The position numbers were made by a program, and so were the translations under genes. The notes beneath the pieces were generated by a model, which was not told the origin of the DNA, ran no database searches, and saw only the letters and a list, made by a program, of their open reading frames with translations. A DNA stretch of 64,000 nucleotides from Persephonella atlantica. Its GTDB lineage: Bacteria > Aquificota > Aquificia > Aquificales > Hydrogenothermaceae. The stretch is from the NCBI RefSeq assembly GCF_016617615.1, contig NZ_JAACYA010000001.1:744001-808000 (forward strand), read 5' to 3'. This document shows, in pieces, positions 26,959 to 36,166 of the stretch (position 1 is the first letter of the stretch; each line of letters begins with the position of its first letter).

Positions 26959-27454
26959 AGGAAAGTATCCAAAAATACACCCAACAGCATTTATTGCAGA
27001 GAATGCAGTTATCATTGGAGATGTTGAAATAGGGGAAGACTGCTCCATATGGTATAACGTCGTTATCAGAGGAGATGTAAACTACATAAGGATAGGAGAC
27101 AGAACAAACATTCAGGACGGAACTATTATCCACGTTGACCACAAAAAATATCCTACCATCATAGGTAAAGAAGTAACAGTGGGGCACAATGTGATGCTGC
27201 ATGCCTGCACCATTGAGGACAGGGCTCTGATAGGAATGTCTGCAACAGTTATGGATGGAGCAGTAGTGGGGAAAGAAAGCATTGTGGGAGCAGGAGCACT
27301 GGTAACGCCAGGCAAGGTTATACAGCCCAGAACCCTGTGGACAGGTTCACCAGCAAAATTCAAAAGAAATCTAACAGAAGAAGAACTGCAGTGGCTGGAA
27401 AAATCTTACCAGAATTACATAAGATATAAAAATTCTTATCTTGATGAGTTATAA
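26936..27454 (+). CDS. Gamma-type carbonic anhydrase family protein
   Basis: Left-handed beta-helix protein of 172 residues with hexapeptide repeats and three candidate zinc histidines: IIHVDH near residues 63-66 and GHNVMLHAC near 82-87. The family interconverts CO2 and bicarbonate in some members; many bacterial homologues have unproven activity. AAGGGAAAGAAAG lies before the ATG, inside the small upstream gene. In an autotroph a role in carbon supply is plausible. Confidence 0.88.
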   Translation: MAIIKPYKGKYPKIHPTAFIAENAVIIGDVEIGEDCSIWYNVVIRGDVNYIRIGDRTNIQDGTIIHVDHKKYPTIIGKEVTVGHNVMLHACTIEDRALIGMSATVMDGAVVGKESIVGAGALVTPGKVIQPRTLWTGSPAKFKRNLTEEELQWLEKSYQNYIRYKNSYLDEL

Positions 27455-27486
27455 TATTCTTCCCATTTTTGTTAGAGAGGTAGGAG

Positions 27487-27780
27487 ATGACAAAGGCTGA
27501 TATAGTCAACTATATATTAGAGAAAAAGAAAGTAAACGCTTCAAAAAAGGATGTTTCCAACATAGTTAGCAGAGTTTTTGAGATAATATCTGAGGAACTT
27601 ATAAACGGAGAGGATAATCACAAAATACAGATTTCTGGATTTGGAACATTTATTGTCAAAAAGAGAGCTCCAAAGATAGGGAGAAACCCAAGAACAAAAG
27701 AAGAAAAATTGATACCAGAAAGATTTGGAATATCTTTTAAGGTTGGGAAAAAGCTGTACAGAGAGCTAAACGGAAACTAA
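27487..27780 (+). CDS. HU/IHF family DNA-binding protein
   Basis: Histone-like protein of 97 residues that bends DNA. MTKADIVNYILEKKKVNASKKDVSNIVSRVFEII is the helical dimer part. ISGFGTFIVKKRAPKIGRNPRTKEEKLIPERFGISFKVGKKL is the DNA-binding arm, with the conserved GRNP turn. Whether it is HU or an IHF-like subunit cannot be told. It has GAGAGGTAGGAG upstream and is followed two bases later by tRNA-Pro. Confidence 0.93.
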   Translation: MTKADIVNYILEKKKVNASKKDVSNIVSRVFEIISEELINGEDNHKIQISGFGTFIVKKRAPKIGRNPRTKEEKLIPERFGISFKVGKKLYRELNGN

Positions 27781-27782
27781 GT

Positions 27783-27858
27783 CGGAGCGTAGCTCAGGCG
27801 GTAGAGCACTGGCATGGGGGGCCAGAGGTCGGCGGTTCAAGTCCGCTCGCTCCGACCA
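27783..27858 (+). tRNA. tRNA-Pro, anticodon GGG
   Basis: Folds into a full cloverleaf: acceptor CGGAGCG/CGCTCCG, D stem GCTC/GAGC, anticodon stem CTGGC/GCCAG around the loop ATGGGGG, T stem GGCGG/CCGCT with TTCAAGT, and discriminator A followed by an encoded CCA. The first base C is typical of bacterial tRNA-Pro. Confidence 0.95.
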
Positions 27859-27865
27859 TTTAATA

Positions 27866-28501
27866 TTACGCCAATCTTTTGTAAGCTTCTATAAGCCTGC
27901 TGATTTCAGGAGCTGAAAGATTTTTCAGCTGTTCCTCACTACTTATCATTTTTTTCAGTACCTGTTTTGAAATCTGGGAAAGTTCAACCTTTGTTTTTTT
28001 GGCAAGGGTTTTAACATACTCTATCTGTTTCTCTGTGGCTGGAACAGTTTTTCCAATTTCAAGCTCACCCCTGTATGCTCTACTACCTATAGAGTAAAGG
28101 GAAAGACACTTACCTATTCCATCGGTTATTGCCCCTTTCAGAGCATCAGCAGCTGTTACATTTTCCCCTCCACCTATCTGAACCTTTCTTATCCTGTCGT
28201 CTAATATCCAGAGGGAAACTTCTACCGTTGCCTGATACACCTTTTCTTTGTTTCCACTCTTCCTCATCACTTCCTTTTCTTCAAGGGATATAAGCCTGTA
28301 ATCGTAAGACCACAGAGTCGTAACACTGTTCAGGGCGTCAATAAGAAACTGGGGGATATAACCGGTTAACTTTCTCCCCCTTGCAGGAACTTCCTGAAGG
28401 GCCTTTTCTCCGTAACTGTCCAATATCTCATTGACCCTCTTTGCAACCTCCTTCAGCTGTCTGTCCAACTTTTGCTTTTCTTCATTTGAAATTCTTTCCA
28501 T
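27866..28501 (-). CDS. Rad52/DdrA-like single-strand annealing protein
   Basis: A 211-residue protein. The pattern TTLWSYDYRLISLEE ... YQATVEVSLWILD ... IGGGENVTAADALKGAITDGIGKCLSLYSIG (residues about 60-145) resembles the core of the Rad52/DdrA/Sak family, in which a beta sheet and the (K)A.TDA.K helix bind ssDNA. The C-terminal TEKQIEYVKTLAKKTKVELSQISKQ...L..LSAPEISRLIEAYKRL is a helical module often attached to phage annealing proteins. AAGGAAGGAG precedes the ATG. It is a lone gene next to tRNA-Pro and may derive from a phage; the family call comes from pattern reading only. Confidence 0.6.
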   Translation of the reverse strand: MERISNEEKQKLDRQLKEVAKRVNEILDSYGEKALQEVPARGRKLTGYIPQFLIDALNSVTTLWSYDYRLISLEEKEVMRKSGNKEKVYQATVEVSLWILDDRIRKVQIGGGENVTAADALKGAITDGIGKCLSLYSIGSRAYRGELEIGKTVPATEKQIEYVKTLAKKTKVELSQISKQVLKKMISSEEQLKNLSAPEISRLIEAYKRLA

Positions 28502-28630
28502 CTTTTCACTCCTTCCTTATTTTTCAACTACTTACAATCTATATTAAAATCACATCAAATCAACAAAAGCTTTCTTTTGAAAATTGTGGAAAAATATATA
28601 CCTTAAACAAAAATTCCTTGGGATAGAAAC

Positions 28631-29779
28631 ATGAAAAAAATCTTCATCAGTGTTGGTGAGATTTCTGGAGATAACTACGCATCACAGCTTATAAAACTGC
28701 TTCCCCAGTACAGATGGACAGGCATCACAGGTCCAAAAATGAGGCAGGCAGGATGTGAAACAGTCCAGAGGTTAGAGGATATATCTGTTGTTGGCATAAT
28801 GGAAGCCATTCCCAAATACCTGCAGATAAGAAAGAGTTTTAAAAAAGCTGTTGAAGAGTTAGAAAGGGGGGTTGACCTTCTCATTGTTGTGGATTTTCCC
28901 GGTTTTAACCTCAAACTGTTGGAAGAAGCAAAGAAAAGGGGCATAAAAACTGTTTACTTTATTGTACCTCAGGTTTGGGCATGGGGAAAGGGAAGAATAC
29001 CAAAAATTGCAAAAAATACAGACATTCTCATATCCATATGGCCTTTTGAGAAAGATGTTTACAGAGATTACTTAGACCAGCTTAGATTTGAGTTTGTTGG
29101 GCATCCCCTTTTAGACATTGTAAAAACCACAAAAACAGAAAGTGAGATAAAAGCTATCCTCAGCATCCCTGAAGAAAAAAAACTGTTTGGCTTTCTCCCC
29201 GGCAGCAGAGAAAGTGAAGTGAAAACACTTCTACCTTTAATGCTGAAAGCAGGAGAGATTTTGATAAAGGAAAAGCCTGAGCTTCACTTTGTGATTCCAG
29301 CCACTCCCAATGTGGAAAAACTGATAAAAGATAAGATTTCTAAACATAAACTGCCTGTATCTGTTCTCACGGAAAAACAGATAAAAAATCCTTCCTACGA
29401 GGTTATGAAACATTCTGTCTTTTCTATAATCGCATCAGGGACGGCGACATTAGAGGCATCAATAATAGGTAATCCATTTATTCTGGTTTACAAAGTCTCT
29501 CCTATCACATTTTTTATAGGCAGAATGCTTGTATCTATAGATTATTTAGGTCTGCCAAATATAATAGCAGGAAAAGAAGTCATAAAGGAATTGCTCCAGA
29601 AAGACTGCAGTCCTGAAAAGATTGCATCAGAAAGTCTAAAATATCTAAAAAATCCACAGCTTTACGAAAAAACAAAAAAAGAGCTTCAAGGGGTAAAATC
29701 TGCCCTTGGAGAAAAGGGAGCACTGAAAAAAACAGCCCAGATTATAAAGGATTACCTGGAATCTGTATCAGGGAAGTAA
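28631..29779 (+). CDS. lpxB: Lipid-A-disaccharide synthase
   Basis: Glycosyltransferase that forms the lipid A disaccharide at the inner membrane. It has 382 residues with IFISVGEISGDNYASQLI (residues 4-21), VDFPGFNLKLL, YFIVPQVWAWGKGR (about 110), FGFLPGSRESEV (about 185) and IIASGTATLEASIIGNPFILVY (about 270). Its 3' end overlaps the convergent gene at 29752 by 28 bases. It shows that an LPS-type outer membrane is made. Confidence 0.95.
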   Translation: MKKIFISVGEISGDNYASQLIKLLPQYRWTGITGPKMRQAGCETVQRLEDISVVGIMEAIPKYLQIRKSFKKAVEELERGVDLLIVVDFPGFNLKLLEEAKKRGIKTVYFIVPQVWAWGKGRIPKIAKNTDILISIWPFEKDVYRDYLDQLRFEFVGHPLLDIVKTTKTESEIKAILSIPEEKKLFGFLPGSRESEVKTLLPLMLKAGEILIKEKPELHFVIPATPNVEKLIKDKISKHKLPVSVLTEKQIKNPSYEVMKHSVFSIIASGTATLEASIIGNPFILVYKVSPITFFIGRMLVSIDYLGLPNIIAGKEVIKELLQKDCSPEKIASESLKYLKNPQLYEKTKKELQGVKSALGEKGALKKTAQIIKDYLESVSGK

Positions 29780-30192
29780 TACAGTTCCCACATTACCTCT
29801 CCCCTATCACAATTGACGTAGCTGTCAAGCTCACAGTATGTAAGGACCACCTGTCCGATGGTAAGGTCTTTTATCAGTTTTCTCTCTGGTATGTTGCCCA
29901 CATATGTTATACACTTTCCTTCCTTTTCTATAGGCTCTAATTTTATGTCGTAATAACCTTTCAGATACTTTCTTTCAGCTAAAACAAACTCTAAAGGACA
30001 TTTATCTCCTTTTATTTTCAGTATAAATTTTCCCGGCAGGTTTACCATCTTTACAGGATTTTTCTGAAAGTAAAAAAACTTACCGAAATATACATTTTCC
30101 CCTAATATGATTATCCTTTCAGAACCGCGGAAAAAGGGCTGGCTGTAAGCAAAACCAAACATCACAGCAAAAAATAAAACAACAAATCTCAC
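29752..30192 (-). CDS. Secreted protein of unknown function
   Basis: A 146-residue protein with a clear signal peptide MRFVVLFFAVMFGFAYS, cleaved before QPFFRGSE by inference. The mature part is rich in beta-type residues and has four Cys (in DKCPLEF, GKCITYV, YCELDSYVNCDRGE) that could form disulfides in the periplasm. I recognise no family. It lies downstream of the CsgG-like lipoprotein gene on the same strand and may share its transcript. Confidence 0.75.
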   Translation of the reverse strand: MRFVVLFFAVMFGFAYSQPFFRGSERIIILGENVYFGKFFYFQKNPVKMVNLPGKFILKIKGDKCPLEFVLAERKYLKGYYDIKLEPIEKEGKCITYVGNIPERKLIKDLTIGQVVLTYCELDSYVNCDRGEVMWELYYFPDTDSR

Positions 30193-30243
30193 AGCTATTC
30201 ACCCCCCCTTTATTTTTAAATATGGAGAGTTTTCACACAGTTA

Positions 30244-30963
30244 TCAACGGTATCTGTAATACTTTTCAGGAATGCTGTATATGATTTCTTTAGAGATTTT
30301 TTTCACAAGGTCAAAAACAGCCTTTTCAATAGGAGTTCTACTGCTTAAGGCAACACCTCCAACAGCCCCTCCTTCTTTGAATGCACCTTCCCCAAACAGA
30401 ACATTCCACCGTGTAAACTCTCCCTCTCCTGTCACAGATTTTATAATCCTTCCTGTCCTTACATCAACAAGTCTGACAATCATCTGAATGTAGCTTTTCC
30501 TGAACTCAAGAAGACCTCCTGTTATGTGCTGTCTTCCACCTTCCCTCCATGGAAGTAAAACAGGAACGAAAAAAATTGTGCTGTCTGGCTTTACAGAAGT
30601 GATTGCTCCAACAATAAGAATGTCTGCGCTTTCAAGAAGTCCAGCAGGAACAGCCCTTTTAATGTCAATAACTTCTGACTGGCTGAGCAAAATCTCTTTT
30701 TTTATCTCTTTCAGTCCCTCTCCCCTCTCTAACATAACAAATCTGTTTGACGGCACAAGCTCATTAATCAGTAAATCCTTCACAGATGAAGCAAGTTTTT
30801 TATCACATCTATTTGCCTTGCAGAAAACAACCACAGAAACCCTTGCCTTTAAGCCCTCATATCTGACTGCTTCGTTAAACCCTTTCTGTGAAGTTTCAGC
30901 GGAATGCTTTATTCCAGAGCAGGAAATCACAAACAAAAAAACAGTTAAAATAAAAAGCCTCAT
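30244..30963 (-). CDS. CsgG-like outer membrane lipoprotein
   Basis: A 239-residue lipoprotein: MRLFILTVFLFVISCSG has a lipobox with Cys at about residue 15. The body KARVSVVVFCK ... LLINELVPSNRFVMLERGEGLKEIKKEILLSQ ... LLESADILIVGAITSVKPDS ... YIQMIVRLVDVRTGRIIKSVTGEGE follows the CsgG/FlgT-type fold. In curli systems CsgG is a secretion pore. No csgA/B/E/F lies nearby, so a role in export or in flagellar basal-body structures is only possible. Confidence 0.7.
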   Translation of the reverse strand: MRLFILTVFLFVISCSGIKHSAETSQKGFNEAVRYEGLKARVSVVVFCKANRCDKKLASSVKDLLINELVPSNRFVMLERGEGLKEIKKEILLSQSEVIDIKRAVPAGLLESADILIVGAITSVKPDSTIFFVPVLLPWREGGRQHITGGLLEFRKSYIQMIVRLVDVRTGRIIKSVTGEGEFTRWNVLFGEGAFKEGGAVGGVALSSRTPIEKAVFDLVKKISKEIIYSIPEKYYRYR

Positions 30964-31024
30964 TCAGTCCTCCACGCCTATTTATTTTATAATATTTTTC
31001 TTTTATAAAATCTGAAGGAGAGCC

Positions 31025-31762
31025 ATGGAATACAGATTTCTGCTTTCTTACCTGATGGTTATCGCTGCCCTTTATTATGCTTATAGGGAGAGACTGGGTA
31101 TAGAAAAAACACTGTTTATAAACTCTGTAAGGGCTTTTATCCAGCTGCTTTTTTTAGGATACATTCTGACATTTGTCTTCCATTTAAATAGCCCTTTTGA
31201 GCTAATAGGTATACTGTTTTTGATGATTTTGTTTGCATCTTACACAGCCCAGAGCAGAGTAAAACTGAAAGAAAAAGGTTACTCAACAGCATTTTTGACT
31301 ATTCTGCTCAGCTCATCTATTGTTATAGCATCACTTTTGATTTTTGGTATTGTCAGTTTTAAACCTAACGAGATTATCCCTGTAGGGGGAATGATAATAG
31401 GTAATGCACTGAATGTTTACACCATCGCCGTAGACAGAATGAAAGGTGAAGTAGAAAACAGCATAGATATTATTGAAAACATTGTAGCCCTTGGAGGAAG
31501 GTTAAAAGACGCATTCAGTCTTATAGGAAAAAAGTCTGTAAAAGCAGCAATGATACCTGTTACAAACATGCTCCAGACTGTTGGGATAATCCATATTCCC
31601 GGCATCACAACAGGTATGCTTATTGCAGGGGCTGACCCTTTTGAAGCAGTGTCTTATCAGCTTGCTATAATGTATATGATGGTTTCTGTTGCAATGTTTA
31701 CAGGTATTTTTTCTGTCAGATTTGGTTATGACAAAATTTTAAGGACGGTAAAACAGAGCTGA
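31025..31762 (+). CDS. fetB: FetB-like (UPF0014) metal-export ABC permease
   Basis: A 245-residue membrane protein with about seven helices. YAYRERLGIEKTLFINSVRAFIQLLFLGYIL at the start and GMIIGNALNVYTIAVDR plus VTNMLQTVGIIHIPGITTGMLIAGADPFEAVSYQLAIMYMM are hallmarks of the UPF0014/FetB family, the permease of an iron exporter in E. coli. The partner ATPase FetA is not adjacent: the upstream gene is on the other strand and waaA follows by one-base overlap. Confidence 0.85.
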   Translation: MEYRFLLSYLMVIAALYYAYRERLGIEKTLFINSVRAFIQLLFLGYILTFVFHLNSPFELIGILFLMILFASYTAQSRVKLKEKGYSTAFLTILLSSSIVIASLLIFGIVSFKPNEIIPVGGMIIGNALNVYTIAVDRMKGEVENSIDIIENIVALGGRLKDAFSLIGKKSVKAAMIPVTNMLQTVGIIHIPGITTGMLIAGADPFEAVSYQLAIMYMMVSVAMFTGIFSVRFGYDKILRTVKQS

Positions 31763-32964
31763 TGGGAATAATTTACAGCATACTTTATGCTTTAGCCCTT
31801 TTTATCTACCTTCCTGTTTTTATTTTTATCACAAAGAAAAAAGGCTACTCTCCAGAGCTTAAAGACAGATTTGTCCTGTATCAGGGAGATTACAAAAACT
31901 GTATCTGGCTTCACTGTGCAAGCATTGGAGAGCTTAATGTTGCAAGACCTATAATTGAATACTTCAAAAAAGAAAGGGAGATTCTTATCACTGTCTCATC
32001 TCCACGGGGAAAAAAGTATGCAAAAAAAGTTTATCCCTTTGCAACAGTAAGAACTGTTCCTTTTGATTTGCCGTTTTTGGTCAATAGATTTATAAAGATG
32101 CACAAACCATCTGTCTTAATTGTTGTTGAAGGGGAGCTGTGGTTTAATCTTATAACTGTAACGTCAAGGTTTATTCCTGTTATATCAGTGAATACCCGCA
32201 TCTCTCCTTCTTCTTACAGAGTTTACAGGAAATTAAAACCCTTTTACAAAAAAATCCTGAACAGTTTTTCCCTACTTATAGTCAGAACAGAAACAGACAG
32301 AAACTATCTACAGGAGTTTGTCAAACAAAAAGAAAAGATAGTTATGTGTGGAGACCTTAAATTTGTATCCTCAAAAGGTGCAAAAACTGTTAATATCAAC
32401 AAAGAGGGAAGAGTTGTTGTTGCAGGAAGCACCCACTTTCCAGAAGAAAAGATAATAATAAAAGCATTTCAAAATCTCAAAAAAGAATTCCCTGACCTGA
32501 AGCTTGTGATAGCTCCAAGACATTTAGAAAGGGTTTCAGAGGTTGAGAAAATTGTCCAAGAAAACAATCTCAGCTGCAGCCTCAGAACAGAAACAGACCA
32601 GATAAAAACAGACGTTTACATATTAGACACTGTCGGTGAGCTTTCAGGATTTTATAAACATGCTGATGCTGTCTTTGTAGGAGGAACATTTGCCCCTGTT
32701 GGTGGACACAACATCTTAGAAGCTGTTTTACAAAACAGACCTGTCGTTATAGGTCCAAACTACTATAAAATAAAAGATACAGTGGAAGAGATTAAAAAAA
32801 CAGGCTTTCTAAAAATTGCCTCTGATGAGAAAGATTTAGAAAGGCGTATAAAAGAGTTCCTCACAGAAAAACTTCCTGAAATAGATTTCTCACAAATTTC
32901 CGAAAATATATACCAGTGCTACATCAGTAATATAAAAGGAGCTGTAAATGGACATAACAGATAG
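31762..32964 (+). CDS. waaA: 3-deoxy-D-manno-octulosonic acid transferase
   Basis: Adds Kdo to lipid A at the inner membrane. It has 400 residues: an N-terminal membrane anchor, then IWLHCASIGELNVARPIIEYF (about 49-69), TVSSPRGKKYAK, VVVEGELWFNL (about 118), SVNTRIS, VVAGSTHFPEEKI (about 222) and FVGGTFAPVGGHNILEAV (about 310-327). The fetB stop overlaps its ATG, and it overlaps the next gene by 17 bases. Acting after LpxB, it supports synthesis of a Kdo-lipid A core. Confidence 0.95.
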   Translation: MGIIYSILYALALFIYLPVFIFITKKKGYSPELKDRFVLYQGDYKNCIWLHCASIGELNVARPIIEYFKKEREILITVSSPRGKKYAKKVYPFATVRTVPFDLPFLVNRFIKMHKPSVLIVVEGELWFNLITVTSRFIPVISVNTRISPSSYRVYRKLKPFYKKILNSFSLLIVRTETDRNYLQEFVKQKEKIVMCGDLKFVSSKGAKTVNINKEGRVVVAGSTHFPEEKIIIKAFQNLKKEFPDLKLVIAPRHLERVSEVEKIVQENNLSCSLRTETDQIKTDVYILDTVGELSGFYKHADAVFVGGTFAPVGGHNILEAVLQNRPVVIGPNYYKIKDTVEEIKKTGFLKIASDEKDLERRIKEFLTEKLPEIDFSQISENIYQCYISNIKGAVNGHNR

Positions 32965-34030
32965 AGCTTTACATTTTTACCAGATGGAAATCGGTGATTA
33001 CACAACATACCTTGAGATATCAGAGTCTATCAAGGACAAAAAGCTGTCAGAAAAGATAAAAAACATTGCCCTTATGGAGAAAAAACATGCCCAGTTCTGG
33101 AAAGAGTTTTTACAAAAGAGAGGTGTAACAGACTTACCTGCTAAAAAATCAGCTTTTAAAATACGGCTGATGAAATTCTTATCTAAAATATTTAACCCTA
33201 TCGTAGTAATATCATTCTTTGAATTGGGAGAATCTGGAGCAATAAAAGAGTATTACAGATTTTTAAAAACAGAAAACCTTTCTGAAGAAGAGAAGGAAAA
33301 ACTAAAAAACATAATATTAGACGAGATAGAACACGAGACATTTTTCGCAAGACAGATAAATGAAAAAGGTCTGTCTAACATCAGAGATTTTGTTTTAGGA
33401 ATGAATGATGGATTGGTAGAGATATTAGGAGCAGTTGCTGGACTTTCTGCCGTTTATCTGACACAGCCTGTTGTTGTTGGAGTATCAGGGCTTATTGTTG
33501 GAGTTGCAGGGGCACTATCTATGGGAATAGGAGCTTTTATATCTGTTCGCTCCCAGAGACAGGTAAATCAGGCACAAAAAGAGCAGATGGAGATAATATT
33601 TGAGGTAGCACCAGAAAGGGCTGTCCAGGAATACAGAGAGCGCCTGATACAGTCGGGGGTTGTTGAAGAAATAGCAGAAGAGATTTCATCAAAGGTGGGA
33701 AAAAACAGAGAAGCCATATCAAAACTTCTGATAGAAGAAACAGAAGAAAATGAGATAAGGTCTGGGCTGTTTACAGGAATTGCCTATCTGTTTGGCGTGT
33801 TTTTTCCTGTTATTCCCTTCTTTTTCTCCCCAACTTCATATGTAGCACTGCCCTTTTCTATCCTGTTTGCAGGTATTGCCCTTACATTTGTTGCTGTTAT
33901 AATTTCTGTGTTGTCTGGCATCAGCATAAAGAAAAAAGTATTAGAGATGGTTATATCAGCATTTACTGCAGCAGGTATTGCCTACGGCTTTGGCTCATTA
34001 ATGCAGTCTATTTTTGGAATAAACATATAA
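32948..34030 (+). CDS. Ferritin-like / VIT1 (CCC1) fusion, MbfA-type iron exporter
   Basis: A 360-residue fusion. Residues about 1-150 form a ferritin-like diiron domain with EIGDYTTYLE, the ExxH motif EKKHAQF, FFELGESGAIKEYY and the second ExxH DEIEHETF. Residues about 155-360 form a CCC1/VIT1 membrane domain (GMNDGLVEILGAVAGLSAVYL, MGIGAFISVRSQRQ, then hydrophobic helices). This matches the membrane-bound ferritin MbfA, which exports iron in alphaproteobacteria. Its closeness to the fetB-like gene suggests an iron or metal efflux theme. Confidence 0.88.
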   Translation: MDITDRALHFYQMEIGDYTTYLEISESIKDKKLSEKIKNIALMEKKHAQFWKEFLQKRGVTDLPAKKSAFKIRLMKFLSKIFNPIVVISFFELGESGAIKEYYRFLKTENLSEEEKEKLKNIILDEIEHETFFARQINEKGLSNIRDFVLGMNDGLVEILGAVAGLSAVYLTQPVVVGVSGLIVGVAGALSMGIGAFISVRSQRQVNQAQKEQMEIIFEVAPERAVQEYRERLIQSGVVEEIAEEISSKVGKNREAISKLLIEETEENEIRSGLFTGIAYLFGVFFPVIPFFFSPTSYVALPFSILFAGIALTFVAVIISVLSGISIKKKVLEMVISAFTAAGIAYGFGSLMQSIFGINI

Positions 34031-34040
34031 GGAGAGAGAT

Positions 34041-34898
34041 ATGCCTTACAGTATGACAGGTTTTGGCTACGCAGTAGAAAACTTTGATGAGTATGAGATT
34101 GAAGTAAGAATAAAATCACTGAACAATCGGGGAATGGACATATCAGTCAAAGGTCCCAAAGAACTGCTGTTCTTTATAGATTTAGATATTAGAAACACAG
34201 TAAAATCCTTCTTTGAAAGGGGAAGTTTTCAGATTTTTATTAATATTAGATACACACAGCCAAAACTCCTTTTAAACGAGGAGAGCCTCAAACTTGCCGT
34301 TCAGAGCGTAAAAGAGCTGATGGAAAAAATAGGTCTATCCCTTAGCGACGACAAGATATACGAAATATCTGCAGGTCTGTCATCAGAATTTGAAGAGGAA
34401 ACAATTGACCTTCAGCTGAAAGAAAGGATTCTGCAGACATTAGAAAAAGCCTGCCATTCTCTAAAAGAAGAGAGAAAAAAAGAAGGGGAAAAACTTATTC
34501 AGGATATATCTGAAAGACTGAAGATAATAGAGGAAAACCTTGAACACATAAAGAAGGAAAAAGAGCAGATAATAGAAAAAGCAAAAGAAAAAATAACAGA
34601 AAAAGTAAAAGAGCTTTTAGGTGAAGAATACTCAGAGAGGGCATTTATAGAAGCAACTCTTTTAGCTGAAAAGATGGACATAACAGAAGAGATAGTAAGG
34701 CTACAGTCCCACATCCACAGATTTAAAGAGCTGTTAAAATCAGAAAAAGCAGTGGGAAGGAAGATGGACTTCCTCTGTCAGGAGATGCACAGGGAAATAA
34801 ACACGATGGGAAACAAAATGCCTGACTTTTCACCTTATACTGTAGAGATGAAAACACAGCTTGAAAAGATAAGACAACAGGTCCAGAATATAGAGTGA
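34041..34898 (+). CDS. YicC family endoribonuclease-like protein
   Basis: A 285-residue protein with MPYSMTGFGYAVENFDEYEIEVRIKSLNNRGMDIS at the start and the C-terminal DUF1732 part EEIVRLQSHIHRFKELLKSEKAVGRKMDFLCQEMHREINTMGNK. Both ends match the YicC family, whose E. coli member is an endoribonuclease. A long central coiled coil (about residues 130-190) is rich in Glu and Lys. The stop codon overlaps the start of the M48 protease gene. Confidence 0.92.
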   Translation: MPYSMTGFGYAVENFDEYEIEVRIKSLNNRGMDISVKGPKELLFFIDLDIRNTVKSFFERGSFQIFINIRYTQPKLLLNEESLKLAVQSVKELMEKIGLSLSDDKIYEISAGLSSEFEEETIDLQLKERILQTLEKACHSLKEERKKEGEKLIQDISERLKIIEENLEHIKKEKEQIIEKAKEKITEKVKELLGEEYSERAFIEATLLAEKMDITEEIVRLQSHIHRFKELLKSEKAVGRKMDFLCQEMHREINTMGNKMPDFSPYTVEMKTQLEKIRQQVQNIE

Positions 34899-36166
34899 TG
34901 AGAGTCTTAATAACATTAATATTAGCTTTACTGATAACTGCCTGCTCAAAAACATACGACCCACTGACAGGTAAAGAGGTTTATACCCTTCTGCCCACTT
35001 CTGAAGAGGTAAAAATTGGCAAGATGTATGTTCCCCTTGCCATAGAACAGAACGACGGCAGATACCCTGACAGGGAAGTTCAGGAATATGTATCTAAATT
35101 AGGCAGGGAAATAGCAAAACATACACCAAGGAAGTTAGATTACAGATTTTATGTGGTAAATACAGGAGTTGTAAATGCTTTTGCTCTCCCGGGAGGCTTT
35201 ATATTTGTAAACAGAGGTCTGATACTCACACTTGATAAAGAGGATGAGCTTGCTGGGGTTTTAGCCCACGAACTTGCCCACGTTAACGCAAGACACCACG
35301 CAAGATTTTTAGAAAAGATTTACGGTATGAACATTCTCCTATCTGTAGCCAGTATATTTGCTTACCAGTCAAGGTATGGTGATGTCCTGATGCAGTTTGG
35401 CAAAATAGGAGCTCAGCTCCTGTCTTTAAAGTGGAGCAGAGAGCATGAAACAGAGGCAGACAGATTTGGAGTAAAGTTTGCTTACGAGGCAGGATACGAC
35501 CCGAGGGGATTACTTGACACGTTCTACATTTTTAAAAAACTTGACAAAGTAAAACAGCCAGAGTGGCTCCTGACACACCCACTGCCTGATACAAGGATAA
35601 AGAACGTAAAAAAGCTTATATCCCATCTTGATATAAATAGACCCCTCAAAGAGGATTCCCAACAGTTTCACAGAATAAAAGAAAAACTCCAGAAAACAAA
35701 ACAGTCCTTTGACCTTTATTACAAAGCTATTGAGAAACTGAAAAAAAACAAAAAAATCGCAGCACTTAATCTGCTAAACAAAGCTCTGCAACTTTATCCC
35801 AACAACAACGCAGCCCTTTCTATGAAGGCATTTCTCCTTCTTGATGAAGAGCAGTTTAAAGAAGGAACAGAGCTTGCCGTTAAAGCCTGCAAGTTAGACA
35901 ACATGTTTTTCAGACCACATTTTTTTGCAGGATACGGATATTTCAAGCTGAAAAATTACAGTGAAAGTATAAGATATTTAGAAAGAGCAAGAGAGCTTAT
36001 TCCAGACTTTCCAGATGTTTATTACTTTTTAGGCAGAGACTACGAAGAGTTAGACAGGATACCTGAAGCTGTTAAAAATTACAGAAAAGCCCTTCAGCTC
36101 ACAGATGGAAAGAGAGGCTGGGAAAAGGATGCCCAGAGACGCCTCCAGAGATTAACAGGATATTAA
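34898..36166 (+). CDS. M48 family metalloprotease with C-terminal TPR repeats (BepA-like)
   Basis: A periplasmic zinc protease of about 422 residues. The N-terminus MRVLITLILALLITAC is a lipoprotein-type signal with Cys near residue 16. The catalytic motif is AGVLAHELAHVNARHH (HExxH near residue 123) with a further zinc Glu in EHETEADRFG. Residues about 265-420 hold TPR-like helical pairs (ALNLLNKALQLYPNNNAALSMKAFLLL; YSESIRYLERARELIPDFPDVYYFLGRDYEEL). This layout is that of BepA, which checks outer membrane protein assembly. The start is ATG 34898 overlapping the yicC TGA; a GTG three bases earlier is possible. Confidence 0.92.
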   Translation: MRVLITLILALLITACSKTYDPLTGKEVYTLLPTSEEVKIGKMYVPLAIEQNDGRYPDREVQEYVSKLGREIAKHTPRKLDYRFYVVNTGVVNAFALPGGFIFVNRGLILTLDKEDELAGVLAHELAHVNARHHARFLEKIYGMNILLSVASIFAYQSRYGDVLMQFGKIGAQLLSLKWSREHETEADRFGVKFAYEAGYDPRGLLDTFYIFKKLDKVKQPEWLLTHPLPDTRIKNVKKLISHLDINRPLKEDSQQFHRIKEKLQKTKQSFDLYYKAIEKLKKNKKIAALNLLNKALQLYPNNNAALSMKAFLLLDEEQFKEGTELAVKACKLDNMFFRPHFFAGYGYFKLKNYSESIRYLERARELIPDFPDVYYFLGRDYEELDRIPEAVKNYRKALQLTDGKRGWEKDAQRRLQRLTGY

